From a virus: a stretch of 64,000 nucleotides of DNA. A model generated the notes under the pieces. The model made no database searches and was not told the origin of the DNA. It worked only from the letters and a program-made list of their open reading frames with translations. Where the stretch lies: positions 1 to 64,000 of IMG/VR virus record IMGVR_UViG_3300011114_000269. The stretch is one strand, 5' to 3'. Made by a program: the position numbers and the translations under genes. Each line of letters starts with the position of its first letter. The stretch's first letter is position 1. Below are positions 1-6,741 of this stretch, one piece after another.

Positions 1-193
1 AAACCACAGTAACAATACTGCGCATTGTCCCTCTAAAGTACTGTATATAAACCCATTAGGGTTTTGGAAGGGTCTTATAGATCAATGACTTACAAGACTT
101 GGCACGATTCTATTATGCTATATAGGTAAGAGGGTAAGATATATCAGGCAGCACAACACCTCTACTGCCACCTACAAACTGAAAGGCTAAACC
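1..193. promoter_or_regulatory. Divergent early/terminase control region
   Basis: This AT-rich, gene-free stretch lies upstream of the plus-strand early genes. Across the circle it also lies upstream of the minus-strand small terminase gene. It contains an inverted repeat ACAAT-7 nt-ATTGT near 13-29, a hairpin AAACCC-ATTA-GGGTTT at 49-64, and a promoter-like TTGGCA followed 14 bases later by TATATA around 100-125. The spacing of that promoter is short, so the exact promoter is uncertain. The leader ends in GAAAGG before the start codon at 194. Confidence 0.55.
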
Positions 194-220
194 ATGACCA
201 CCATTACAGGTACACAAATA
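1..220. repeat. Left copy of imperfect terminal repeat
   Basis: These bases recur at 63779-64000 in the same orientation with about nine substitutions and one 6-base difference. The repeat covers the divergent control region and the first codons of the gene at 194. This implies a circular, terminally redundant or concatemeric genome of about 63.78 kb. Because the copies differ, they are not simply one assembly overlap of a single molecule. Confidence 0.9.
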
Positions 221-397
221 GACGACTTCCAATTGCTCACCCTGCGCCAAATGCTAAAGCTTGAAATTAGGGGAATGACGCGAAGCCGTTCGCCTTCGGC
301 CTATTCCATCTTAAAAAAGATGGGCTATACAGGCACCCGCGAATCTGTGCTGGCCCAATTGGACGACAGGCGCAGGGAAATTTTAGGCCTAGCGTAA
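194..397 (+). CDS. Small early protein, unknown
   Basis: A 67-residue basic protein and the first gene of the early plus-strand block. The start follows a GAAAGG ribosome-binding site in a leader (AAAGGCTAAACC) that recurs in variant form before the genes at 1747 and 1961. Residues 12-45 look helical and are rich in Arg and Lys. No family is recognised. The start of a near-identical copy appears at 63965 because the window wraps around the genome. The position suggests early host-takeover or regulatory work; this is inference only. Confidence 0.7.
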   Translation: MTTITGTQIDDFQLLTLRQMLKLEIRGMTRSRSPSAYSILKKMGYTGTRESVLAQLDDRRREILGLA

Positions 398-403
398 TCG
401 ACT

Positions 404-441
404 GTTAACCCTCACCCCGAGGGTTAACGGGCAATTATGCC
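404..441 (+). promoter_or_regulatory. Tandem-hairpin leader element, copy A
   Basis: The first stem pairs GTTAACCCT (404-412) with AGGGTTAAC (420-428) over a 7-base loop. A second stem follows directly: GGCA (430-433), loop ATTA, TGCC (438-441). The ribosome-binding site AAAGGA of the gene at 458 lies just downstream. The same arrangement occurs at 918 and 3131, with different bases but preserved pairing in the second stem between copies A and C. It is probably an RNA control element acting on translation or RNA stability. Confidence 0.7.
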
Positions 442-457
442 GAACAGAAAGGAAACC

Positions 458-589
458 ATGTACACCGCCCAAGTGAACGCCCATGGGAATATCATTGTCT
501 GCAAGGGCGCAGACGTCCGAAACAGTTACCGCATTGTGTTTACAGGCACCTATGCCGACTGCCTACGCTTTAAAACCCTCGGAGAATAA
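458..589 (+). CDS. Small early protein, unknown
   Basis: A 43-residue protein beginning MYTAQVNAHGNIIV. It starts 5 bases after the AAAGGA site that follows leader element A and ends 4 bases before the next start. The sequence alternates hydrophobic and polar residues (IIVCKG, YRIVFTGTY), which suggests a small beta-strand fold. No family is recognised. The well-placed ribosome-binding site and tight spacing support it as a real gene despite its size. Confidence 0.65.
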   Translation: MYTAQVNAHGNIIVCKGADVRNSYRIVFTGTYADCLRFKTLGE

Positions 590-593
590 CGCC

Positions 594-911
594 ATGATCT
601 TAATTTCAATCACCTATAGCACCGACGACCACGAGAGTGCAGAACATGGGGAAAGCATCGACCACGGGTTTAAGTCAGAAGATGAACCCCTTACTTTCGG
701 GGAACTGTGCCGCCTGATCCAACGCGGAGGGTTTAATTACCCATCATGCAGCCCCGCCAAAGGCAGCACCCGCGAATGGTTACAGGCAGAGCCGGAACAG
801 GATTACACCACGGGCGAATATACGACCTATGCCCTGCACTATTCGCACAACAACCCGCCGAAAAATGCGAAGTACTGGCGCGCAGCCTTCAAAGCTTGCG
901 GTATAGCGTGA
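594..911 (+). CDS. Early hypothetical protein
   Basis: A 105-residue protein. The start at 594 (MILISITYST) is chosen because GGAG lies 9 bases upstream; a longer reading back to 483 would run through the preceding small gene. The acidic N-terminus begins with a beta-strand-like segment, and the middle has an FGELCRLI helix. The body is rich in aromatic residues (YTTGEYTTYALHYSHN). Related short proteins are common in phage early regions, but I cannot name a family. Confidence 0.7.
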   Translation: MILISITYSTDDHESAEHGESIDHGFKSEDEPLTFGELCRLIQRGGFNYPSCSPAKGSTREWLQAEPEQDYTTGEYTTYALHYSHNNPPKNAKYWRAAFKACGIA

Positions 912-917
912 CGGACT

Positions 918-954
918 GTTAGCCCTGCGCGCAGGGTTAACGGGCAATCACGCC
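918..954 (+). promoter_or_regulatory. Tandem-hairpin leader element, copy B
   Basis: Stem one is GTTAGCCCT (918-926) with AGGGTTAAC (933-941), containing one G-T pair. Stem two is GGC (943-945) with GCC (952-954) and is weaker than in copies A and C. The element sits between the stop at 911 and the ribosome-binding site AGGAG of the gene at 972. Confidence 0.65.
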
Positions 955-971
955 AACAGGAGAAATAAACC

Positions 972-1457
972 ATGGATCAAAATATTTTAGTTAACGCTCT
1001 GCGCTGCGCAGGACTCAGCACCTACGACGACAGGGGAAGCAGCCCCACCGCCCGCGCACAGGATGCCCTATCAGGCCGGACGCACTATTGTGAGCCCGCA
1101 ACCATGCGATGGCACTTTGCCCGCATTACAAGTGCCCGCCGGATTAGCATGGGCGCATTTTTTATGCTGGTCGAATCCTGTGGGGCCGATTATGAAAACA
1201 CCCGCAGGGTTTTCCGCGCCGTATGCTTTGACATTTTCGGCAAGGTTGTTTATCGCCCTGACCTAGACAATAGCAGCACCAGCACCGAGGCCGCGACCAA
1301 AGCATTCTATAAGTTTTGGAATGACTTCGACCAAGCCGCCTATTATCAGGAAGAACTAAAAAGCCGCACCCGCCACGCCAGCGAAGCAGAAATTATTTTT
1401 AATGTGGCGCGGGTTTGTCCGCATCAAATGCCCCAAACAGAAAAGGCCGCAGCATGA
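972..1457 (+). CDS. Early hypothetical protein
   Basis: A 161-residue protein starting downstream of AGGAGAAATAAACC, behind leader copy B. It is rich in Arg, Ala and aromatic residues, with no signal peptide or membrane segment. The central segment MGAFFMLVESCGADYENTRR looks like a helix. The gene ends in an ATGA overlap with the next gene, so the two are probably translationally coupled. Function unknown. Confidence 0.7.
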   Translation: MDQNILVNALRCAGLSTYDDRGSSPTARAQDALSGRTHYCEPATMRWHFARITSARRISMGAFFMLVESCGADYENTRRVFRAVCFDIFGKVVYRPDLDNSSTSTEAATKAFYKFWNDFDQAAYYQEELKSRTRHASEAEIIFNVARVCPHQMPQTEKAAA

Positions 1458-1735
1458 AAAAAGAACAACCCACGCCCCGCGCATATCTTAGCCACTCACG
1501 CGGACAATGGCGCGTGATATTAGACGGAATGCCCCTATGCGCAGATACCACAAAGGCAAACGCCGAAGCTTGCGCGCGCACTTTCCGAGTCACCCTGAGC
1601 CCCAATTATTGGCACGGGGAAGCAGGGGAATTTATGCCGCTTGATCCCCAGCAGGAACAGGAAGCCGCAGCCTTTACCCTCGCGCATACACCAAACCAAC
1701 CTAAAACCACGGGCGCGCAGCCGCCCCTTTTCTGA
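1454..1735 (+). CDS. Early hypothetical protein
   Basis: A 93-residue protein starting at MKKEQPTPRAYLS inside the ATGA overlap with the previous stop. Its N-terminal half (YLSHSRGQWRVILDG) resembles a small beta hairpin, and its C-terminus ends in a proline-rich tail (QPPLF). No catalytic motif is visible. The function is unknown; coupling to the preceding gene is clear from the overlap. Confidence 0.65.
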   Translation: MKKEQPTPRAYLSHSRGQWRVILDGMPLCADTTKANAEACARTFRVTLSPNYWHGEAGEFMPLDPQQEQEAAAFTLAHTPNQPKTTGAQPPLF

Positions 1736-1746
1736 AAGGCCGAACC

Positions 1747-1950
1747 ATGTATTTTGACCGATTCGACATTTGCGAAGCTTACTATTTAGCACTTTCCCAT
1801 TGTCACGGCGGGCAATGGTCGAATGAATACGCGCGCCTGTGCCGCATGACCCGCTATTTCAAACCCTCGCCCATGCTATCGCTGGATTCCCTTTCAGAAA
1901 ATGCAAGGGAAATCTACGATGCCGCCTGTGCGCGCTTTTTATCCAAATAA
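1747..1950 (+). CDS. Small early protein, unknown
   Basis: A 67-residue protein preceded by GAAAGGCCGAACC, the recurring early ribosome-binding leader. It is rich in aromatic residues and Cys (three Cys, several Tyr). It appears alpha-helical with no metal-binding pattern. No family is recognised. Confidence 0.65.
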   Translation: MYFDRFDICEAYYLALSHCHGGQWSNEYARLCRMTRYFKPSPMLSLDSLSENAREIYDAACARFLSK

Positions 1951-1960
1951 AGGCCGAACC

Positions 1961-2188
1961 ATGCAAGACGAAGACGTAAACGGGCAAATTATCGGTGGCG
2001 ATTATGGGGAATGTTGGCTTACTTATGAAGGCCGCAAGCAGGGGCCAACTTTTTACGCCCGCAGCGCCGTCACCGCGCAGGAATTACTAGCCGCCGAACA
2101 CCGCCGAATCAAGGCCGAATGCGGCGAAGCTTACCACGACATATATCCCGCCCTGAAGTGGGCGCATAATTTTAGGGGCATCGAATGA
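1961..2188 (+). CDS. Small early protein, unknown
   Basis: A 75-residue protein starting MQDEDVNGQIIGG. This start is chosen because AAAGGCCGAACC, seen before the preceding gene, stands directly in front of it. It has an acidic N-terminus and an amphipathic helix rich in Arg and Lys (VTAQELLAAEHRRIKAE). It overlaps the next gene by ATGA. Function unknown. Confidence 0.65.
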   Translation: MQDEDVNGQIIGGDYGECWLTYEGRKQGPTFYARSAVTAQELLAAEHRRIKAECGEAYHDIYPALKWAHNFRGIE

Positions 2189-2382
2189 AACACACCGAAA
2201 GCGCATACATAAACGCAGGGGCCCGCTTCGAACGGGTACAAAGCACCGCCGGAAATCTAGCCGCAGCCGCCGCCCTGCGATCCATGCTGGACACAGAAAC
2301 GCCGGAAGATCAAACCGAAGCCCGCCGCCTGATCGAACAGGGGCGCGCTGAGATTCGACTATCGGCAGGGCGCAAACGATAG
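2185..2382 (+). CDS. Small early protein, unknown
   Basis: A 65-residue helical protein (AGNLAAAAALRSMLD, EARRLIEQGRAEIRL) coupled to the preceding gene by a 4-base overlap. It is charged and has no membrane segment. It ends the first tight run of early genes. Function unknown. Confidence 0.65.
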   Translation: MKHTESAYINAGARFERVQSTAGNLAAAAALRSMLDTETPEDQTEARRLIEQGRAEIRLSAGRKR

Positions 2383-2395
2383 AAAAATACAATAT

Positions 2396-2421
2396 GCAGG
2401 GGCGCATTTCGCGCCCGATGC
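2396..2421 (+). other. Stable hairpin between early gene groups
   Basis: GGGCGC (2400-2405) pairs with GCGCCC (2411-2416) around a 5-base loop, extended by GCA/TGC outside. No run of T follows, so it is not a standard intrinsic terminator. It may separate or process transcripts between the gene ending at 2382 and the one starting at 2467. Confidence 0.5.
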
Positions 2422-2466
2422 TGACTGGTAGAATTACTTACAACCTAACACATACAAAGGAACACA

Positions 2467-2769
2467 ATGGACAAGCAACAAAAACAATCCGATGCATTGG
2501 ATCGGGCGCGCAGTAGTCAATCATTGGCTAACTATGGACAGATTATGCAGGGGTTAATAGAAAAAGGAATCAATCCTGACGATATCGCTTTCCGCGAAAA
2601 CGTCCTGACTTTTGACGCATGGCGCGCACTAGGCCGGACTGTACGCAGGGGTGAAAAAGGGGTTAGATGCCTGACTTGGATACCAATAGAAGACGATACA
2701 GGGGCAAAGAAAGCCCGCCCCCGTACCGCCTACGTTTTCCACATTTCACAAACGGAGCAATTGCAATGA
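2467..2769 (+). CDS. ArdC N-terminal-like ssDNA-binding protein
   Basis: A 100-residue protein. Residues 45-80 (LTFDAWRALGRTVRRGEKGVRC) match the N-terminal single-strand-DNA-binding domain of plasmid ArdC antirestriction proteins (DUF1738-type), in which a Trp and a basic RxGEKG turn are typical. The metalloprotease half of ArdC is missing, so this is a stand-alone domain. Known family members protect incoming DNA from restriction; a similar early protective role is plausible. The start follows AAAGGAACACA. The stop overlaps the next start by ATGA. Confidence 0.6.
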   Translation: MDKQQKQSDALDRARSSQSLANYGQIMQGLIEKGINPDDIAFRENVLTFDAWRALGRTVRRGEKGVRCLTWIPIEDDTGAKKARPRTAYVFHISQTEQLQ

Positions 2770-2933
2770 CCGCCTACGAAGCAAACGGATTTAAGAATCG
2801 CCGCGAATACTTGGACGATCTAGCCCAAGAGTACGACCGCACCACAGTTTATGCATTGGCTGCAATGCTTGGCCCGTCAGAGGATTTTGATGGCCTAGTT
2901 ACCGCGCTGGAGGATTACGCTGATGGATACTAA
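2766..2933 (+). CDS. Small early protein, unknown
   Basis: A 55-residue acidic protein starting MTAYEANGFKNR within the ATGA overlap with the ArdC-like gene, so it is probably translated together with it. It is mostly helical (REYLDDLAQEYDRTTVYALAAMLG). The ending EDFDGLVTALEDYADGY is acidic and could mimic DNA charge, but that is speculation. No family is recognised. Confidence 0.6.
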   Translation: MTAYEANGFKNRREYLDDLAQEYDRTTVYALAAMLGPSEDFDGLVTALEDYADGY

Positions 2934-3123
2934 ATTCTGCATCAACTGCAAGCATTACACATTGGAAGACGCATCTGCTGCCCACCTAGGCCGATGCCTT
3001 AAATCTGCCGAAATATGCCTAGTGACAGGCAAGCAAAAAGCATATTCCGACCTAGGATTTTGCTCGACCATGAGGATCAAGCCGGACTGCGGGCCGGACG
3101 CTAAATTGTTTGAAGCAAAGTGA
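2923..3123 (+). CDS. Small Cys-rich protein
   Basis: A 66-residue protein with a CINCKHY motif near the N-terminus and further Cys residues (RCLKSAEIC, GFCST, DCG), suggesting a small metal-binding fold. It overlaps the upstream gene by 11 bases. Leader element C starts only 8 bases after its stop. Comparable CxxCKHY proteins are common in phage genomes, without assigned function. Confidence 0.65.
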   Translation: MDTKFCINCKHYTLEDASAAHLGRCLKSAEICLVTGKQKAYSDLGFCSTMRIKPDCGPDAKLFEAK

Positions 3124-3130
3124 AAACTCT

Positions 3131-3168
3131 GTTAGCCCTGCGAGTCAGGGTTAACGGGGCATTTCCCC
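3131..3168 (+). promoter_or_regulatory. Tandem-hairpin leader element, copy C
   Basis: Stem one is GTTAGCCCT (3131-3139) with AGGGTTAAC (3147-3155). Stem two is GGGG (3156-3159), loop CATTT, CCCC (3165-3168). Compared with copy A (GGCA/TGCC), the second stem changed bases on both sides and kept its pairing. AGAAAGGA follows, before the start at 3186. Confidence 0.7.
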
Positions 3169-3185
3169 AAACAGAAAGGATTTTT

Positions 3186-3458
3186 ATGCAAACCTACCGC
3201 TACATTCAAGACCCATCCCATGGCTGGATAGAAGTGCCATTGGAGGAATTGGAAAAACACCATCTTAGCTACAAGATCAGCCGCTATTCCTACATGAACC
3301 CCAAGACAGGGAAAGCTTACCTAGAGGAAGACTGCGATGCCGCCATTTTCATTAAGAAACTGAAGGATACCGATACGCCATACGACATTAAAGAAGTGTA
3401 TCAAGAGAACACTTTTGTCCGCAATTTGCCCAGCTTTGAGCATGGGTTTGGAGCATAA
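3186..3458 (+). CDS. Early hypothetical protein
   Basis: A 90-residue protein beginning MQTYRYIQDPSHGW. The start lies behind leader C and an AAAGGA site, which is why the longer reading from 3120 is rejected. It is rich in Tyr and acidic residues, with a mixed alpha/beta character. No motif is recognised. It is followed after 2 bases by the next gene. Confidence 0.65.
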   Translation: MQTYRYIQDPSHGWIEVPLEELEKHHLSYKISRYSYMNPKTGKAYLEEDCDAAIFIKKLKDTDTPYDIKEVYQENTFVRNLPSFEHGFGA

Positions 3459-3460
3459 AA

Positions 3461-3820
3461 ATGGGTTACTTTTCTAAGACTTGCGCCAAGACGCATATGC
3501 CGATTGTTGTCGAAGCATTGGATTTGCCACGATTAAACATAGTCGTGGCCCTGCTACCTAGTGGCAGGAAAATTGAGGGCTCATACGATGGGTATGGGCG
3601 CGTCAATGGCATTGACCTAATGGACGCATGGCCTAAAGTAAAGATGGTTTTAAAAGACCATTACGCAGACGAGTCCTACGACCAACTAGGAAACTCAGGC
3701 GATGAACTAGCCCAAGGGTACTTTATGGATAGGAAATTCTTACACCATTGCCTACTGAAAGGCCCGTTTAAAAACCGCGCAGAGTACATCCGCGCATTCA
3801 AAAAATACGCTAACTGGTAA
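3461..3820 (+). CDS. Early hypothetical protein
   Basis: A 119-residue protein (MGYFSKTCAKTHMPI). The N-terminal half looks beta-rich (NIVVALLPSGRKIEGSYDGYGRVNG) and resembles small SH3-like folds. The C-terminal half is helical and ends in FKNRAEYIRAFKKYANW. It has no signal peptide. No family is assigned; it probably belongs to the same transcript as its neighbours. Confidence 0.65.
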   Translation: MGYFSKTCAKTHMPIVVEALDLPRLNIVVALLPSGRKIEGSYDGYGRVNGIDLMDAWPKVKMVLKDHYADESYDQLGNSGDELAQGYFMDRKFLHHCLLKGPFKNRAEYIRAFKKYANW

Positions 3821-3830
3821 GGGGATAACC

Positions 3831-3992
3831 ATGGAAACCGAACAAATTAATCAAGAGTTGCTGGACGCTTGCATTGAAGCATTGGCACTATTTGACGATT
3901 ACCCGCAATGCTATACATCTATCGGCACTTACCAAGTGTTGAACATTGCCATCAATAACGCACTTAAAGCACTAGAAGGAGCAGCAGCATGA
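3831..3992 (+). CDS. Small early protein, unknown
   Basis: A 53-residue helical protein (METEQINQELLDACIEAL). The start follows AAGGGGATAACC. Its stop overlaps the next start by ATGA. The ending LEGAAA resembles the ending LEGEAA of the gene at 4192. The two may be diverged copies or may share a junction sequence that also carries the ribosome-binding site (AGAAGGAG). Confidence 0.6.
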   Translation: METEQINQELLDACIEALALFDDYPQCYTSIGTYQVLNIAINNALKALEGAAA

Positions 3993-4195
3993 TACTGATA
4001 CAAGCAAGTGAAAAAGCATTGTCATTTAATGGTGACTCAAAAACAGCCATGAATTTAATTAATTCTTTGCTAACGGCCTATGAGAGCGCGGGAATGGATA
4101 TGCCCAAGATGCTAAGTGACTTTTTATTTAACATTGAAGTGGCATTACAAAATGCAGGGGTGCTGGACGAATGGTTTGAGGAGATAAAAGCATGA
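3989..4195 (+). CDS. Small early protein, unknown
   Basis: A 68-residue, mostly helical protein (SKTAMNLINSLLTAYESAGMDM). It is translationally coupled on both sides by ATGA overlaps. The ribosome-binding site AGAAGGAGCA lies within the end of the preceding gene. Function unknown. Confidence 0.6.
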   Translation: MILIQASEKALSFNGDSKTAMNLINSLLTAYESAGMDMPKMLSDFLFNIEVALQNAGVLDEWFEEIKA

Positions 4196-4362
4196 ACATA
4201 GAACAGTTACAAATTGCATTGTTTGATCTTTACGACATACGCAATGCGCTATCAATCAAAGACAAAGCAATGGAAAAAAGCGATGGAAGCGATGAAACCA
4301 TAGGCGATGCATTGGATAGCGCCATTGAATTTTTGGAGCAATTAGAAGGAGAAGCAGCATGA
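4192..4362 (+). CDS. Small early protein, unknown
   Basis: A 56-residue acidic helical protein (MNIEQLQIALFDLYDIRNAL). It overlaps both neighbours by ATGA and ends in LEQLEGEAA, similar to the end of the gene at 3831. Function unknown. Confidence 0.6.
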   Translation: MNIEQLQIALFDLYDIRNALSIKDKAMEKSDGSDETIGDALDSAIEFLEQLEGEAA

Positions 4363-4538
4363 AACATGAAGAATTGAATGGTACTGATTGGGCTTTGATA
4401 TATGGGCAAGGCTACAAAGACGCACAACGTGGATGCGATAAACGCGACCACACTAAAACGCTTGGCTCGGAAGTGCAAGAAGAATACTTGCGTGGATACC
4501 AGCAGGGAGAATTTGATACAAGCAGAGTGGAGGCATGA
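4359..4538 (+). CDS. Small early protein, unknown
   Basis: A 59-residue protein (MKHEELNGTDWALIYGQGY) starting in an ATGA overlap, with AGAAGGAGAA as its ribosome-binding site. The pattern GQGYKDAQRG...YLRGYQQGE contains two similar G-Y-x-x-G turns. No family is recognised. Confidence 0.6.
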   Translation: MKHEELNGTDWALIYGQGYKDAQRGCDKRDHTKTLGSEVQEEYLRGYQQGEFDTSRVEA

Positions 4539-4539
4539 A

Positions 4540-5031
4540 ATGAAAATTGAACTTAAAAACGTAAAGCATAGCGAATTCGCTAGTCACGAAACCAACTGTT
4601 TCGAGGCCACGATCTACGTTGACGGGAAGAAAGCCGGACACGCAGAGAACTCAGGCCAAGGAGGGACGACCAATATCTCACCCAATACATTGGTTTTGAT
4701 GCTGGACGAGTACGCGAAAACGTTACCGCCCTTGATACATAAATCCCATGCCAACGATACGATTGAGATTACAAAGATAGAACAAGACGCAGAACTATTG
4801 ATAGACGAACTGCTAACCACTTGGCTATACGCCCGCGATCTAAAGCGAATGATGGCTAAGAGGATTGTTTTTACCCGTGAAGGTCAGATACTAGAAACTG
4901 TCAAGCTTACGCCCGTAGCAATGCAGAATTACCTATCCAGTCCGACATTCAAAGAGCGCATGAAGGCAGACGAGATACTTAACGCTATGCCGCTTGAAAA
5001 AGCATTAGAAATTTATAGGAGTGCAGCGTGA
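4540..5031 (+). CDS. Early hypothetical protein
   Basis: A 163-residue protein starting MKIELKNVKHSEF one base after the upstream stop; GGAGGCATGAA provides the ribosome-binding site. The N-terminal half is beta-rich (CFEATIYVDGKKAGHAENSGQGG), and the C-terminal half is helical. A longer reading from 4402 would run through the previous gene. The YVDGKKAG...GQGG pattern is seen in unannotated phage proteins. Function unknown. Confidence 0.65.
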   Translation: MKIELKNVKHSEFASHETNCFEATIYVDGKKAGHAENSGQGGTTNISPNTLVLMLDEYAKTLPPLIHKSHANDTIEITKIEQDAELLIDELLTTWLYARDLKRMMAKRIVFTREGQILETVKLTPVAMQNYLSSPTFKERMKADEILNAMPLEKALEIYRSAA

Positions 5032-5174
5032 AACACTATTACATACAAGTACCAAATTGGATATACGCAATGGATGCCTATGGCCTAAACCGCCGTGATG
5101 CCATAGCCCGATTCCGAAAAAATCAAGGTTTTGGACGTATGCCTAAGGGATTTGCTATTTGGGAGGCATCATGA
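5028..5174 (+). CDS. Small early protein, GTG start
   Basis: A 48-residue basic protein with a GTG start that overlaps the previous stop (GTGA). It begins MKHYYIQVPNW and ends in GFAIWEAS, overlapping the next ATG. AGGAG lies 7 bases upstream of the GTG. It is basic (RRDAIARFRKNQGFGR) and may bind nucleic acid; no family is recognised. Confidence 0.6.
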   Translation: MKHYYIQVPNWIYAMDAYGLNRRDAIARFRKNQGFGRMPKGFAIWEAS

Positions 5175-5344
5175 CCGAAGACCATCAGCGAGTGCTACTG
5201 CTTTTGAGTGATATGCTGGAGGGACTCTACCGAGCCCTGCCAGTTATCGAAGATGCAGAAGATGACCCACACTATAGACAGGGGTACATTAAAGCTTTAC
5301 GAATGGAAATTGTAGACTTAATAGAAAGGGCCGAACGTGAATGA
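5171..5344 (+). CDS. Small early protein, unknown
   Basis: A 57-residue acidic helical protein (MTEDHQRVLLLLSDMLEGLYRALP). The start lies within the ATGA overlap and is preceded by GGGAGG. Function unknown. Confidence 0.6.
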   Translation: MTEDHQRVLLLLSDMLEGLYRALPVIEDAEDDPHYRQGYIKALRMEIVDLIERAERE

Positions 5345-5374
5345 CACTACCCGCACCTATCCGGAGGCTAACCC

Positions 5375-5728
5375 ATGATGAATCCAGAAATATGGCGACT
5401 GGTTAAGCACGACACTTGGAAGACCAACCCAATTAGCATCATTACTAGACGACCGGGAGTAAATAGCACTACTATTGCCAACTTTCCAGCTCGCGCCACC
5501 ATAACTCGGGAAGACTCGATGGCCTACGCTCGGATGATGGTTTGCGCCCCCGAGATGATAGAACTACTGCGCCGGTTTGTTGGATGGTATAGCAACCGCT
5601 ACGAAGGGACAAACATGGTTATGCCCATAAAAAACCAACCGCCTGAGATACAGGACGCTATGCGCCTAATCGAAAAAGCCACCATCGAAACAGGATTGAT
5701 AGAAGGACTAATGAGGACACCAAAATGA
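5375..5728 (+). CDS. Early hypothetical protein
   Basis: A 117-residue protein (MMNPEIWRLVKHDTW). GGAGG lies 7 bases before the first of two adjacent ATG codons, favouring the first. It contains an Arg-rich loop (ITRRPGV) and a C-terminal helix pair. An 18-base stretch just upstream recurs at about 5743 inside the next gene. Function unknown. Confidence 0.6.
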   Translation: MMNPEIWRLVKHDTWKTNPISIITRRPGVNSTTIANFPARATITREDSMAYARMMVCAPEMIELLRRFVGWYSNRYEGTNMVMPIKNQPPEIQDAMRLIEKATIETGLIEGLMRTPK

Positions 5729-5901
5729 ATACCCATGTAAACCCCACTACCCGCACCTATCCCCGTACCATGCGCGAAGCATTCCCGCATGACCATTTCC
5801 TGCTAGATGTACCGCCGGACAAAGCCAATGCATTGGATTTAGCTGCAATGTTCTTTGCCGGTTTGGTACTTGGCCTCATGCTAGGACAATTCTTTGCTTA
5901 A
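5725..5901 (+). CDS. Small membrane protein
   Basis: A 58-residue protein. Residues about 38-57 form one clear transmembrane helix (DLAAMFFAGLVLGLMLGQFF) with the soluble part N-terminal. It starts in an ATGA overlap and is the last plus-strand gene of the early block. Its stop is directly adjacent to the stop of the convergent primase gene at 5902, with no room for a terminator. A membrane-targeted early function such as exclusion or inhibition is possible but unproven. Confidence 0.65.
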   Translation: MNTHVNPTTRTYPRTMREAFPHDHFLLDVPPDKANALDLAAMFFAGLVLGLMLGQFFA

Positions 5902-6741
5902 TCAACCTGTCCGGCTAACCACCGGACTAAATGCTTTCAATAGGCTTTGGGAAAACCTAAACAATCCCATCTCTTTGTGATCGTCATTGGCATCATGGCC
6001 TACTTTCTTACTCATCCAGTAAGGCCACCCAATGTTCTGAGCAGTCCGCTCCCCTGTCCCACTTGCGTCGTTATCTGCAACGACCACGCCCACATCTAAA
6101 TCCCTAGCTATCTTTGCCATGTTGCCAGCACTAAAGCATACATGGATTGTGTACCGCTTGCGCAAGCTTTTCATTGCCGCCTGTACAGACAGAGCCGTGG
6201 CAAACCCCTCACACAATACATTGGTTCCCTTGTTATCAATTACAAAGGTTGAGTGCGAAGTCTTTTGCCCGCTTAAGAATTTCTTTTTCCCGTCTTCGTC
6301 TATCAACTGACAACCAAATACTTTTCCATCAATACGCATTGGAACTACAAGTATCGGGTTTCCATTCTTGCGCCATACATTGCCCTGCTCCTCAGGGAAT
6401 CCCTTGGATGCAAGATACTTGTGCCGTTCGGTATGGCACTGGTGAAGTATCCACGCCGCCCTCGAAGCCGCTTCCCTTTGCTTCTGTTCGATATGGGTTT
6501 CACTAGCCCTAAGCACTTGCAAAAACTTAGCGCGATCTATCTTATCCGCACCCTCAGACTTCCATATGGATACTTCTGAATCAGTAGCATGGTTCTGGAC
6601 AAAGGCAATGTCGCCCATATATTTAACCGCCCCGTTCTTTTTAGTCGGGTGATCCTCTGTTGGATAGCGCCGCCATACGCCAACGGGAGGCAGGGAACCT
6701 ACAAGAATTCCATGTGCCTTGCAATACGTAATTAAATCCAT
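5902..6741 (-). CDS. Toprim-domain DNA primase
   Basis: A 279-residue protein with a Toprim catalytic domain. The conserved Glu is in LCEGFATALS (E178) and the acidic pair in VVADNDASGTG (D223, D225), followed by GHDANDDH (residues 249-254), typical of phage primase-like Toprim proteins. It probably makes RNA primers at the fork with the helicase upstream. The start overlaps the helicase stop (TAATG), so the two are translated together. No zinc-finger or helicase domain is fused, so it is shorter than T7-type primases. It is the last gene of the replication operon. Confidence 0.85.
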   Translation of the reverse strand: MDLITYCKAHGILVGSLPPVGVWRRYPTEDHPTKKNGAVKYMGDIAFVQNHATDSEVSIWKSEGADKIDRAKFLQVLRASETHIEQKQREAASRAAWILHQCHTERHKYLASKGFPEEQGNVWRKNGNPILVVPMRIDGKVFGCQLIDEDGKKKFLSGQKTSHSTFVIDNKGTNVLCEGFATALSVQAAMKSLRKRYTIHVCFSAGNMAKIARDLDVGVVVADNDASGTGERTAQNIGWPYWMSKKVGHDANDDHKEMGLFRFSQSLLKAFSPVVSRTG

